From Anaerolineales bacterium UBA2181 (GTDB lineage: Bacteria; Chloroflexota; Anaerolineae; Promineifilales; UBA4811), in NCBI GenBank assembly GCA_002328075.1, contig DCVT01000029.1:2168-44331 (forward strand): a DNA stretch of 42,164 bases, given 5' to 3'. The position numbers were made by a program, and so were the translations under genes. Below the pieces are notes generated by a model. That model saw only the letters and a program-made list of their open reading frames with translations. It did no database searches and was not told where the DNA came from. Below are positions 22,255 to 31,254 of this stretch, one piece after another. Numbering within the stretch: position 1 is the stretch's first letter; every line of letters begins with the position of its first letter.

Positions 22255-24609
22255 ATGGACAAACCCAAGCTCAACATAGTGGGTCAGGAAACGCGCCGAA
22301 AAGATGGCGTGGCACGGGTCACAGGCCAGGAAAAGTACACCCCGGATATCAGCCTTCCTCGCATGTTACACGGCCGCATTCTCTCCAGCCCATACGCGCA
22401 TGCCCGCATTCGGAGCATCGACGCGCGGCCGGCGGAGGAGATGGGAGCCGTGGTGCTGACCTGGGACGACATCCCGCATGTGCGCTACAACGAGCGGATC
22501 ATCACCGTCCCCTCAGTCCTGCACAAGGATCATTACGTCCTGGCGGACAAGGTTCGCCGGATGGGCGAGGCAGTGGCGGCGGTTGCCGCTGAAACTGAAG
22601 CGTTGGCCGAGAAAGCGGCGCGCGCCATTCGCGTCGAGTATGAGGTGTTGCCGGTTCTGTTGGACCCCTCCGAGGCAATAAAAGATGGGGCTGAGCCAAT
22701 CTACGACACGGCGATGTGGGGAACGAACGAGATCCCCATCTCCGGCAACATCGCTTGCACACGAAACGTCGAGGAAGGCGATGTGGACCAGGCTTTTGCC
22801 CAAGCAGACGTGATCGTGGAAGGGCGCTTTAACACGCAGAAGATCTACCACGCACAGATGGAGACCAAGAGCTGCGTCTGCCGGCCCGAGCCTGACGGTG
22901 GCCTCACGGTCTGGCCGACGACGCAGTCGATCCACAACGTTCGCATCCTGCTGGGGCAGATCTTTGACATCCCGCTGAGCAAGATACACGTCAAGAAGGT
23001 GCCGGTGGGCGGCACGTTTGGCTCCAGCATCCAGATGAACCCGCCCATTCCAATCTGCGCGGCGCTAGCGCTCAAGGCTCGCCGCCCGGTCAGATTGACT
23101 CTGACTCGTGAGGAGGACGTGCACGACCACACCCGTTACGCTGGCGAGATCCACCTCAAATTGGCGGCACGGCGGGACGGCACCCTGCTGGGCGCCGAGA
23201 TGGAGTTGGTTGGCGATATCGGCGCCCACAATATACAGGCTTACTCTTACCTGGGCGTCAGTATCGGATGGCTGGTCTCTCTTTACCGGCTGCCGAACGT
23301 CAGGTACCACGGCACGGCCGTCTACACCAACAAGGCCATCTCCTGCGCCATGCAGGGGTTTGGCAATCCCCAAGTCACTTTTGCGGCCGAATCGCTGATA
23401 GATGAATTGGCGGAAAAGCTGGGTATGGACCCGCTCGAGTTGCGGCTAAAGAACTATGTCGGGCTCGGTGACACTTTTTGGGGTCAGGGACCTACCGTCC
23501 GGTCGGTGGTGCTCAGCGACGGCGTTCCGCAGTTGCTGCACCGGGGTGCTGAGATCATCGGTTGGGAACACCGACCCAAGCCCGGTTCGCAGACCGGCCG
23601 CTACCGGCGCGGCATCGGCCTGGGACGCGGTTTTCACACATCCAGCGCCGGCGCGCCGCAACCAGGCGATGTCATCGATTTTTCCGGTGCCATGGTCAAG
23701 GTCAACACCGACGGCTCGGTGGACGTGGTGACTGCGCTGATGGATCACGGCGGTGGGACGTTGGAGGCCATCGCCAAGCTGGTGGCAGAGGAGTTGTGCG
23801 TGCCTCTGGAATTGGTGAACCTGGCACCCGCTGAAACCGGCTCCACCATGTATGACTGTGTCACCCACGCTACCCGTGGGGTGTACGCCGGCGGCGGCGC
23901 AGCCGTCAAGGCGGCCAGGCAGGTGCGGCAGGAGCTCAAGGAGACGGCCGCCCGTTTCCTGAACGTCATGCCGGAAGCCCTCGACCTGCGTCTGGACAAG
24001 CAATCCGGGCAGGGCGTAGTGTATGTACCCTCCATCCCAGACCGCCGCATGACCATCCAGGAGATCGCCACCCGTTGCTGGACCGAGAGCTGGAAAACCA
24101 TAGCAGCTGCGGTCAGCTTCCGTCCGACCAATTGCCCGCCAGCCTACGTCAACGTCTTTGTGGAAATCGAGGTGGATACCTGGACCGGCGCGGTGCGGAC
24201 TGTGATGGCGGCTATGGGTAGCGACTGCGGAACCGTGGTCAATCCGGTCATGGCGGCCGGCCAGTTGGAGGGCGGGCTGAACAAAGGCGCCGGATACGCG
24301 CTCTTTGAAACCAACGAATGGAACGCGGACGGGCAGGTGGCTGGTGGAGGTTATTGGATCGACGCCAAGACGGCCGCTATTGGCGAAACGCCACGCCTGG
24401 CCGACTTTATCACGCACTTTGCCGACACCTGGGAACCCACCGGTCCACACGGGGCCAAGGGGATCGGTGAGGCTGCCACCAATCCCGTAGCAGCGGCGTA
24501 TGCCAATGCCATCTACAATGCCATTGGCGTCCGATTCTACGAGCTACCCATCACTCCGGAAAAGATACTGCGGGCGCTGGCGGCAGAAAACGCGTCGGAC
24601 CCGCACTGA
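22255..24609 (+). CDS. Xanthine-dehydrogenase-family molybdopterin subunit (set 2), divergent active site
   Basis: A 784-aa molybdopterin-binding subunit of the XdhA/CoxL type without iron-sulfur domains. It has the aldehyde-oxidase a/b-hammerhead domain near residues 20-130 and the catalytic Glu739 in GPHGAKGIGE. Two usual signatures are altered. The FGGK loop reads GGTFGSSIQMNPP in place of GGxFGGK. The substrate-pocket AFRGFGxPQ reads CAMQGFGNPQ, so the Arg is lost. This suggests an unusual substrate. GAGGAG precedes ATG 22255. It is followed after 22 bp by its likely partner, a fused FAD/[2Fe-2S] protein, and probably forms a two-polypeptide enzyme with it. Confidence 0.88.
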   Translation: MDKPKLNIVGQETRRKDGVARVTGQEKYTPDISLPRMLHGRILSSPYAHARIRSIDARPAEEMGAVVLTWDDIPHVRYNERIITVPSVLHKDHYVLADKVRRMGEAVAAVAAETEALAEKAARAIRVEYEVLPVLLDPSEAIKDGAEPIYDTAMWGTNEIPISGNIACTRNVEEGDVDQAFAQADVIVEGRFNTQKIYHAQMETKSCVCRPEPDGGLTVWPTTQSIHNVRILLGQIFDIPLSKIHVKKVPVGGTFGSSIQMNPPIPICAALALKARRPVRLTLTREEDVHDHTRYAGEIHLKLAARRDGTLLGAEMELVGDIGAHNIQAYSYLGVSIGWLVSLYRLPNVRYHGTAVYTNKAISCAMQGFGNPQVTFAAESLIDELAEKLGMDPLELRLKNYVGLGDTFWGQGPTVRSVVLSDGVPQLLHRGAEIIGWEHRPKPGSQTGRYRRGIGLGRGFHTSSAGAPQPGDVIDFSGAMVKVNTDGSVDVVTALMDHGGGTLEAIAKLVAEELCVPLELVNLAPAETGSTMYDCVTHATRGVYAGGGAAVKAARQVRQELKETAARFLNVMPEALDLRLDKQSGQGVVYVPSIPDRRMTIQEIATRCWTESWKTIAAAVSFRPTNCPPAYVNVFVEIEVDTWTGAVRTVMAAMGSDCGTVVNPVMAAGQLEGGLNKGAGYALFETNEWNADGQVAGGGYWIDAKTAAIGETPRLADFITHFADTWEPTGPHGAKGIGEAATNPVAAAYANAIYNAIGVRFYELPITPEKILRALAAENASDPH

Positions 24610-24631
24610 GTGACATCAAGGAGACCTGAGC

Positions 24632-26128
24632 ATGAGCCAGGAACCAAAAGCTTATCCCATGACCAACACCCATGTGCTGCTCAACGAGTTCGAATACGTG
24701 GAGCCCGCCTCCCTGGAGGAAGCCAGTTCGCTCCTGAAGAGCCATGGTGACCGCGCCGTGCTGTTGGCCGGCGGGACGTATTTGCTGGTTCAGATGAAGC
24801 AGGAGCACAAGAACCCAGCGGTGGTGATCAACATCCAGAAATTGGCGGGGTTGTCGGGTGCTGCCTGGCAGGGCAACACCTATAGCCTCGGTGCTCTCAC
24901 AACCATCGAACGGACTCGTTCGCTGGCTTCGGTCCATCCCGGCTTCCAGGCGTTGACCGAGGCCTGTGCCGCGTTTGGTTCCATGCAGATCCAGATGATG
25001 GGCACACTGGGCGGCAACGTCTGCAACGGCTCGCCCGCCTCAGACACGGTCCCTGCGCTGATGGCGCTCAATGCCGCACTGGTGCTGGCCGGACCGCAAG
25101 GTGAGCGGGTGATCCCGTTGGCGTCCTTCTTGCTAGGCCCGGGAAAGGTGTCCATCCGGCCGGGAGAGATTCTGACGCACATTCGGCTTCCAGAACCTGA
25201 TCCCGGCTCCGGCAGCGCCTTCATCAAGCTGACGCGCGTCCAGGCAGACCTGGCCAAGGTCAGCGTTGCCGCGTGGGTGCGCCACGAGGCTGACCAGGTT
25301 GTCGAGTGCCGAATCGCTTTTGGCTCCGTAGCACCCACCGTGATCCGCGCCCCCGCGTCCGAGGCGTACCTGATGGGCAAGCATCTCACGCCCAAGGTCG
25401 CGCTCCGGGCCGGGGAGATTGCCATGGGCGAGGTCTCTCCCATCGACGATGTGCGCTCCAACGCCTGGTACCGCCGCCAGGTCGTCCGGGCAATGACGCA
25501 CGACGTGTTGATTGCCGCCTGGCAACGCGCCGCAGCGCCGTCAACAGAGTCGGCCGCGGCGAGACAGCCGGAATCCCAACTATCCTGCCAGCCGCCGGCC
25601 AACAGCCTGCGGGTCGGACCAGCAGACCGGCACCCGGTCACCTTGACCGTCAACGGCGAACTGCGCCGGCTGTGGGTTGCCCCGAACGATCTGTTGTTGA
25701 ACGTCGTCCGGGAAAAGCTCGAGCTCACTGGAGCCAAGTATGGCTGCGGTATTGGTGAATGTGGAGCGTGCACCGTGTTGTTGAATGGCGTGCCGACACT
25801 GGGATGCCTGGCTCTGGCCATCGCCGCTGACGGGAGTCGCGTGCAGACCGTGGAAGGCCTCCAGGCGGCCGACGGGACGCTGCATCCTCTGCAGGAGGCT
25901 TTCCTGGACCAGCAAGCCTTTCAATGCGGCTATTGCACGCCGGGCGTTCTCATTATGTCCAAAGCGCTGCTGGAACAGAATCCGGCACCGACCGAGGACC
26001 ATGTTCGCGAGTACTTGAGGGGAAATCGTTGCCGCTGCACCGGCTTTGCCAGCATTGTCCGGGCGGTTTTGAGCGTGGCTGACCCGGAACGCACGGGCGA
26101 GTGGTCACACCCGACTACTCAGGAATAG
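24632..26128 (+). CDS. Fused FAD-binding and [2Fe-2S] subunit of molybdenum hydroxylase (set 2)
   Basis: A 498-aa protein. Residues about 15-295 are the FAD domain (VLLAGGTYLLVQMKQ, MMGTLGGNVCNGSPASDTVP). Residues about 296-335 are a polar Ser/Ala/Gln linker. Residues about 336-490 carry two [2Fe-2S] domains (GCGIGECGACTVLLNG; QCGYCTPG; RCRCTG). The order FAD then iron-sulfur is the reverse of classical bacterial XdhA. The start ATG 24632 follows AAGGAGA; a second Met at 24659 is a less likely start. It transfers electrons from the set 2 molybdenum centre. Followed after 9 bp by set 3 genes. Confidence 0.88.
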   Translation: MSQEPKAYPMTNTHVLLNEFEYVEPASLEEASSLLKSHGDRAVLLAGGTYLLVQMKQEHKNPAVVINIQKLAGLSGAAWQGNTYSLGALTTIERTRSLASVHPGFQALTEACAAFGSMQIQMMGTLGGNVCNGSPASDTVPALMALNAALVLAGPQGERVIPLASFLLGPGKVSIRPGEILTHIRLPEPDPGSGSAFIKLTRVQADLAKVSVAAWVRHEADQVVECRIAFGSVAPTVIRAPASEAYLMGKHLTPKVALRAGEIAMGEVSPIDDVRSNAWYRRQVVRAMTHDVLIAAWQRAAAPSTESAAARQPESQLSCQPPANSLRVGPADRHPVTLTVNGELRRLWVAPNDLLLNVVREKLELTGAKYGCGIGECGACTVLLNGVPTLGCLALAIAADGSRVQTVEGLQAADGTLHPLQEAFLDQQAFQCGYCTPGVLIMSKALLEQNPAPTEDHVREYLRGNRCRCTGFASIVRAVLSVADPERTGEWSHPTTQE

Positions 26129-26137
26129 GAGAAAACA

Positions 26138-27016
26138 ATGCTACCCGACTATGATTCCCTGGCACCGGCGACTTGGGCCGAAGCGCTGGCGGCACTTGCC
26201 GCGCAGCCGGACGTCGTCCCCATCGCCGGCGGCACCAATGTGGTGGTAGGCATGCGGGCAGGCGAGCTCCGCGGCCGGACGTTGATGGACATCAACCGGC
26301 TGCCCGAGCTGCATGGCATCCGGGTCAGCGATGGCCACGTAGTGATCGGCGGCGGAACCACCGTGGCGGAACTCCTGGCCTCACCGGCGATAACAGAACA
26401 CGCCTACCCGCTCCACCAGGCGGCCGCGGCATTTGCCAATCCGCTGGTGCGCAACCGGGCCACGATAGGCGGCAATCTGGTCGATGCCTCACCGGCAGCC
26501 GACACCTATCCGCCCCTGCTGGTGCTGGATGCGGAGGTCGAGTTGGTCAGCCTGCACGGCGTCCGCTGGCTTCCCTTGGACCAGTTTGTGTTGGGAGTCA
26601 ACCAGACTGAGCGCCGGCCGGAGGAACTGCTGCGATCTGTCCGTTGGCCGCTGGCGCCGGAGCGCAGCGCGGGCCTGCACCATAAGCTGGCGCTGCGAAA
26701 AGGGACGGCCTGCTCTGTCATGAGCGCGGCCGTCAGGGTAGATACCGATCAGCTGGGACGCTGCACCGCGGCCCGAATTGCGTTGGGCGCCGTCGCCCCC
26801 CGCCCCATTCGCGCCCACGAAGCCGAACAGAGCCTGGTCGGCGAGTCGCTCACCGAGGTGACCATCCGGCGGGCGGCGCAACTGGCCGGCCAGGCGTGCC
26901 GCCCTATCGATGACGTCCGCAGCAGCGCCGCTTACCGGAGGCGGGTGGCCGAGGTGGTGGTGCGGCGTCTGTTGACCGCGGTTGATCTGGAACTGAAGGA
27001 AGGAGCACAAGCATGA
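26138..27016 (+). CDS. FAD-binding subunit of molybdenum hydroxylase (set 3)
   Basis: A 292-aa CoxM-type FAD subunit. VPIAGGTNVVVGMRAGEL (residues about 27-44) is the first FAD loop, and RATIGGNLVDASPAADT near residue 108 is the second. The C-terminal part contains the family's DDVRSSAAYRRRV. AGGAG lies 7 bp before ATG 26138. Its stop overlaps the next gene (27013) by 4 bp, so it belongs with the two following subunits, a classic three-gene L-M-S hydroxylase. Confidence 0.9.
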   Translation: MLPDYDSLAPATWAEALAALAAQPDVVPIAGGTNVVVGMRAGELRGRTLMDINRLPELHGIRVSDGHVVIGGGTTVAELLASPAITEHAYPLHQAAAAFANPLVRNRATIGGNLVDASPAADTYPPLLVLDAEVELVSLHGVRWLPLDQFVLGVNQTERRPEELLRSVRWPLAPERSAGLHHKLALRKGTACSVMSAAVRVDTDQLGRCTAARIALGAVAPRPIRAHEAEQSLVGESLTEVTIRRAAQLAGQACRPIDDVRSSAAYRRRVAEVVVRRLLTAVDLELKEGAQA

Positions 27017-27495
27017 CTCCTCAAATCGTGACCCTCACCGTCAACAGCCGAACCCATCAGGTGGCGCTGGGCGCGCACATCACACTGCTGCGAGCACTGC
27101 GCGATCTGGGCTACACCGACGTGAAAAACGGCTGCGAAAAGGGCGACTGTGGCGCCTGCGCCGTCCTGCTGGACGGCAAGGCAGTCAACAGCTGCCTGGT
27201 GCTGGCCTGGCAGGCCGACGGCGCCCAGATCAACACCAACGCCGGGCTGGGGACGCAAGAGAACCCACATCCACTGCAGGTAGCGTTTGCCGACCATGGC
27301 GCCGTCCAGTGCGGCTACTGCACCTCCGGCGCCATCATCGCTGCCCACGCGCTGCTCGAGGCCAACCCCGCGCCCACCGAGACCGAGATCCGCCAGGCGC
27401 TTTCTGGAAACCTCTGTCGCTGTACCGGGTACGGGCAGATTACCGAGGCGGTTCAGGCAGCGGCAGCCGTCATGCAAAAGGTCAAGGGAGGCTAA
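27013..27495 (+). CDS. [2Fe-2S] subunit of molybdenum hydroxylase (set 3)
   Basis: A 160-aa CoxS-type iron-sulfur protein with cluster ligands Cys41, 46, 49, 61 (GCEKGDCGACAVLLDG) and the second domain with QCGYCTSG and LCRCTGYGQI. It shuttles electrons between the molybdenum and FAD subunits. Coupled by ATG/TGA overlap to the FAD subunit gene and 2 bp from the next gene, which has its ribosome binding site AGGGAGG inside this reading frame's end. Confidence 0.92.
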   Translation: MTPQIVTLTVNSRTHQVALGAHITLLRALRDLGYTDVKNGCEKGDCGACAVLLDGKAVNSCLVLAWQADGAQINTNAGLGTQENPHPLQVAFADHGAVQCGYCTSGAIIAAHALLEANPAPTETEIRQALSGNLCRCTGYGQITEAVQAAAAVMQKVKGG

Positions 27496-27497
27496 CG

Positions 27498-29825
27498 ATG
27501 AAACGATACACCGCCAAGCCGCTCCCCCCCGTGAACCTGCCCGAACTGCGACAGGTGGGCAAGCCGTTGCGCCGGGTGGATGCACTAGGCAAAGCGCTGG
27601 GCACCACTAGCTATGCCGGCGATTTCACCATGCCCCACATGCTTCACGCCAAGGCGTTCCGCAGCACAGAGCCGCACGCCCGGATTCGCCGGTTGGACAT
27701 CCAGCGGGCGCGGGCGTTTCCCGGTGTGGTCTGCGTCCTCACGGCTTCTGACCTCCCGGATGGCAAGCTGGCTTCGGATATGCCCGGGCAAACCGGTCAA
27801 AAGCGCCGATCAGGCTCCGACGTTCAGATATTGGCGGCCGAGATCGTGCGCTATGTAGGCGAACCGATTGCGCTGGTAGTGGCCGAAACCATCGAGGCGG
27901 CCGAGCAGGCGCTGGAGCTGATCGAGATCGAATACGAGATCCTTCCCGGTGTCTTTGACCCACTGGAGGCAATGAAACCGGGCGCACCCACTGTGTACGA
28001 GCCAGATAACATTGTGGCCCGCTGGAAGTTCCGCCGGGGCGATGTGGAAACCGGCATGACAGCCGCAGACCTGGTCATCACCAACCAGTTCAAGATGCCG
28101 TTCGTTGAACACGCGTACCTGGAGCCGGAGGCCGGTCTGGCCTGGGTGGACGAGCAGGGCGTCATCAACATCCGCGTCTGCACCCAGGTGGTGGAGCATT
28201 TTCGCAGCATCGCCCGGGCGCTCAATGTACCACAGAACCGCATACGGATTCGCGGCACGATGGTGGGCGGAGGGTTTGGTGGCAAGGAGGACATCACGGT
28301 CGAGATCTTGCTGGCCGTGGCTGCCCGGCACACCAACCGCCCGGTGCAGATGGTGTACACGCGCGAGGAGTCGTTTTCCGCCCAATCCAAACGACATCCC
28401 TTTGTCATCACCCACCGTACAGGGGTGACGCGGTCGGGCCGCATCACGGCGGCCGAGATCGCATTGATCGCAGATTCGGGCGCCTACCCCTACCTGAGCC
28501 CGTACGTGCTGTTGTACGCGGCCGGAATGGCCACCGGCCCCTACCGGATCGACAACGTCCGCATCGATGCGGCTGCGGTCGCCACCAACCAGACCTTTAC
28601 CAGCGCCTTTCGCGGGTTTGGTGGGCCGCAGGCCTGCTTTGCCTATGAGCAGCAGATGGATGCCATCGCTCAGCAGCTGGGCATGGATCCGCTCGATTTC
28701 CGGCGAATCAACTATCTCCAGACTGGAGACAAGACAGCCTCGGGTCAGGTAATCGAGAGCGCAGCCTGGTTGGAGGAGACCGCTTCCCGGGCACTGGAGG
28801 CGCTGGGAGAAAAGACGCCGGACCATGACGCAGTCAAGATTGGCTGGGGGTTTTCGTCCTACTTTCAGAGCTACGGCCGCATCACCTGGTTACACGACAC
28901 CTCGCGGGCCTGGGTGGGGTTGGAGGTGGACGGAACGGTGGTCATCCGCTGTGGCACCCCGGACCTGGGAGCCGGTCAGGTTAACAGCCTGGCTCAGATT
29001 ACGGCCGAGATTTTGGGCGTTCCGCTGGAGAACGTGACCGTCTACAGCACGGATTCGGCGGTGACGCCCCTGGCGGGCACCTCAACCGCCACCCGGCAGT
29101 TGTACATGTCGGGAAACGCCATCAGCATGGCAGCTAGCGAGATCCGCCGTGTGTTGCTGGAACGAGCCCAAAAGCTGTTCGAGGAAGATCTGGATAACCT
29201 GGACATCGCTGACAGTCGGGTGTTTGTCAAAGATCGGCCAGAGCACTCGATTCCGCTGGCCGATCTGGCCGCCATGTGCGCTGCCGAGGGTCTGGAGCTC
29301 CACAACCTGGCCCAGTTCAACGCTCCCTTTTCCGAGCCCATCGACCCGGAGACCGGGCAGGGGCGCATCTGGCCCGACTTTACCTTTGGCTCCATGGCGG
29401 TGGAGGTGGCGGTGGACACCGAGACCGGTGAGGTGGACATCCTCAAGTCGATCGCCTGCCACGACGTCGGACGAGCCATCAACCCGGATTCCTGCCGGGG
29501 TCAGATCGCAGGCGGTAGCCTTCAAGGGTTGGGATACGCTGTCATGGAGGAGTTCAAGCTCCACAACGGCCACATCATGACCCCTTCTCTTTCCGAATAC
29601 CTCATCCCGACCTCCCTGGACTTCAACCCAACCGAGGTTATCATGCTCGAGTCCGGCTCTGGCGTTGGTCCTTTTGGCGCCAAGGGAATTGGCGAGCCGG
29701 CGCTGACGCCCGCCGCAGCAGCCGTGGCGAACGCAGTAGCCGACGCCATTGGCGTTCGTATCCACGAGATACCCTTGACCCCCGAGCGGGTGCTGGCTGC
29801 CCTCGAAAAGGTCGCCGCCCGCTGA
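27498..29825 (+). CDS. Xanthine-dehydrogenase-family molybdopterin subunit (set 3)
   Basis: A 775-aa CoxL/XdhA-type molybdopterin subunit. It has conventional signatures: VGGGFGGKEDITVE, SAFRGFGGPQACF and catalytic Glu733 in GPFGAKGIGE. The first 140 residues contain the hammerhead domain (GTTSYAGDFTMPHMLHAKAF). There is no AYRCSFR-type loop of true CO dehydrogenase, so it is a general N-heterocycle or aldehyde hydroxylase of unknown substrate. Start ATG 27498 with AGGGAGG upstream; an open frame continues upstream but only shadows the iron-sulfur gene. Retains the Arg that set 2 lacks. Confidence 0.91.
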   Translation: MKRYTAKPLPPVNLPELRQVGKPLRRVDALGKALGTTSYAGDFTMPHMLHAKAFRSTEPHARIRRLDIQRARAFPGVVCVLTASDLPDGKLASDMPGQTGQKRRSGSDVQILAAEIVRYVGEPIALVVAETIEAAEQALELIEIEYEILPGVFDPLEAMKPGAPTVYEPDNIVARWKFRRGDVETGMTAADLVITNQFKMPFVEHAYLEPEAGLAWVDEQGVINIRVCTQVVEHFRSIARALNVPQNRIRIRGTMVGGGFGGKEDITVEILLAVAARHTNRPVQMVYTREESFSAQSKRHPFVITHRTGVTRSGRITAAEIALIADSGAYPYLSPYVLLYAAGMATGPYRIDNVRIDAAAVATNQTFTSAFRGFGGPQACFAYEQQMDAIAQQLGMDPLDFRRINYLQTGDKTASGQVIESAAWLEETASRALEALGEKTPDHDAVKIGWGFSSYFQSYGRITWLHDTSRAWVGLEVDGTVVIRCGTPDLGAGQVNSLAQITAEILGVPLENVTVYSTDSAVTPLAGTSTATRQLYMSGNAISMAASEIRRVLLERAQKLFEEDLDNLDIADSRVFVKDRPEHSIPLADLAAMCAAEGLELHNLAQFNAPFSEPIDPETGQGRIWPDFTFGSMAVEVAVDTETGEVDILKSIACHDVGRAINPDSCRGQIAGGSLQGLGYAVMEEFKLHNGHIMTPSLSEYLIPTSLDFNPTEVIMLESGSGVGPFGAKGIGEPALTPAAAAVANAVADAIGVRIHEIPLTPERVLAALEKVAAR

Positions 29826-29856
29826 TCCAGGAAAAGCTGAAATCACGAGGTGCAAG

Positions 29857-31218
29857 ATGAACTGGCAGTATGACCTCTTGTTGACCGGTGGGACGGTCGT
29901 GACCGGCAGCGGCATTCGGCGCGCGGATGTGGCGGTGCGCGGCGAGGTCATCGCCGAGGTAGCGAGTCATTTGCCCCGCGAACAGGCGGCGCACGTGGTG
30001 GATATCAACGGCAAATACCTATTGCCCGGCATCATCGACGTCCACGTACACCCGGTATACATGGATAGTGTAGAGGACTGCTCGGTGCTGGCTGCGTACG
30101 GCGGCACGACAACGGTTCTGCATTTTGCCTACGGCCGAACCGGGGAAAGCCTGCTGCAGAAGGTGGAAGAGATGCTGGCCGATGGCCTGGCGAATTCCCG
30201 CCTGGATTTCGGCCTGCATGGCGGCATGTTTGAAGCGCCACGACAGGTACCCGAGATACCACAGGTCATGGCGTTAGGCGTCCGCACGTTCAAGTTCTTC
30301 CTCACCTATCTGAAACAGGGCTGGTACACGGACGATTATCAACTCATCAAGGCGATGGATATGCTGGCGGAGCGGGGCGGGATGGCTATGGTCCACGCGG
30401 AAAACGGTGGGGCCATCGATTACCTGGAGGACAAATACCTCAAGGGACCCAACGCTTCGGCGCGGTACTTTAACGCCTCCCGGCCGGCAGCGCTCGAAGA
30501 GGAAGCCACCTTCCGCGCCATCCGCCTGGCAGAGGTGGTCAACTGCCCGCTCTACATCGCCCACGTCACCGCTGCCCGTTCGCTGGAGGTCATCCGGCGC
30601 GAGCAGGCAGCCGGCGTCCGGGTTTACGCTGAGACCTGCCCTCAGTACCTGACCCATACCCAGGACATCATCCAGGAACGCGGCGCTCTGGCCAAGATCG
30701 GCCCGCCCATTCGCACGGCAGCCGACCGCGACGCGCTCTGGCTTGGCCTTCGCGACGGCACCCTACAATGCATCTCCTCGGATCACGCGCCCAAACCCAA
30801 GGACCCGCAGGGTGACTTTATAGACCAGGGGTTCGGCTCGCCGCAGATCGAGACCCTGCTGCCGTTGGTCCACGACGGCGGCGTGAATCAGGGACGCATC
30901 GGGCTGGTCCGCATGGTCCAGGTCCTATGCGAAAACCCGGCCCGCATCTTCGGCCTCTATCCACGCAAGGGCACCATCGCGACCGGCTCGGATGCCGACC
31001 TGGTTGTGTTTGATCCGCAACGCGAGTTCACCATTCGGGCAGAGAATCAGCACTCTAAGGTCGGCTATACCCTGTATGATGGCCGAACGGTATTGGGGTG
31101 GCCCGAGGCCTCGTACCAACGCGGTCAACCGGTGCTGGTCCACGGACAGGTAGTGGCCGAACCGGGCAAGGCTCGGTTCCAGCCCACATTTCAGACTCCG
31201 GCACCGCCGCTGGGCTGA
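29857..31218 (+). CDS. Hydantoinase/dihydropyrimidinase-family cyclic amidohydrolase
   Basis: A 453-aa amidohydrolase of the D-hydantoinase/dihydropyrimidinase/allantoinase group with a binuclear metal site. His63 and His65 are in DVHVHP, the carbamylated Lys is Lys146 in RTFKFFLTY, and further ligands lie in MVHAENG and IAHVTA, with the catalytic Asp in SSDHAPKPKDP. It opens cyclic diamides such as hydantoins or dihydropyrimidines to N-carbamoyl amino acids. It sits between three ring hydroxylases and an amino-acid oxidation module, 31 bp after the set 3 hydroxylase. Dihydroorotase-like activity is possible given the PyrB-like gene, but length and the FKFF-type motif favour hydantoinase. Confidence 0.88.
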   Translation: MNWQYDLLLTGGTVVTGSGIRRADVAVRGEVIAEVASHLPREQAAHVVDINGKYLLPGIIDVHVHPVYMDSVEDCSVLAAYGGTTTVLHFAYGRTGESLLQKVEEMLADGLANSRLDFGLHGGMFEAPRQVPEIPQVMALGVRTFKFFLTYLKQGWYTDDYQLIKAMDMLAERGGMAMVHAENGGAIDYLEDKYLKGPNASARYFNASRPAALEEEATFRAIRLAEVVNCPLYIAHVTAARSLEVIRREQAAGVRVYAETCPQYLTHTQDIIQERGALAKIGPPIRTAADRDALWLGLRDGTLQCISSDHAPKPKDPQGDFIDQGFGSPQIETLLPLVHDGGVNQGRIGLVRMVQVLCENPARIFGLYPRKGTIATGSDADLVVFDPQREFTIRAENQHSKVGYTLYDGRTVLGWPEASYQRGQPVLVHGQVVAEPGKARFQPTFQTPAPPLG

Positions 31219-31254
31219 TCGCCCACGGTCAGCAGCCAAGATCAGGAGGCACGA

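Noticed and set aside
27498..29825. True aerobic CO dehydrogenase large subunit (CoxL form I)
   Set aside because: The diagnostic AYxCSFR active-site loop is absent; the AFRGFGGPQ region is that of general hydroxylases.
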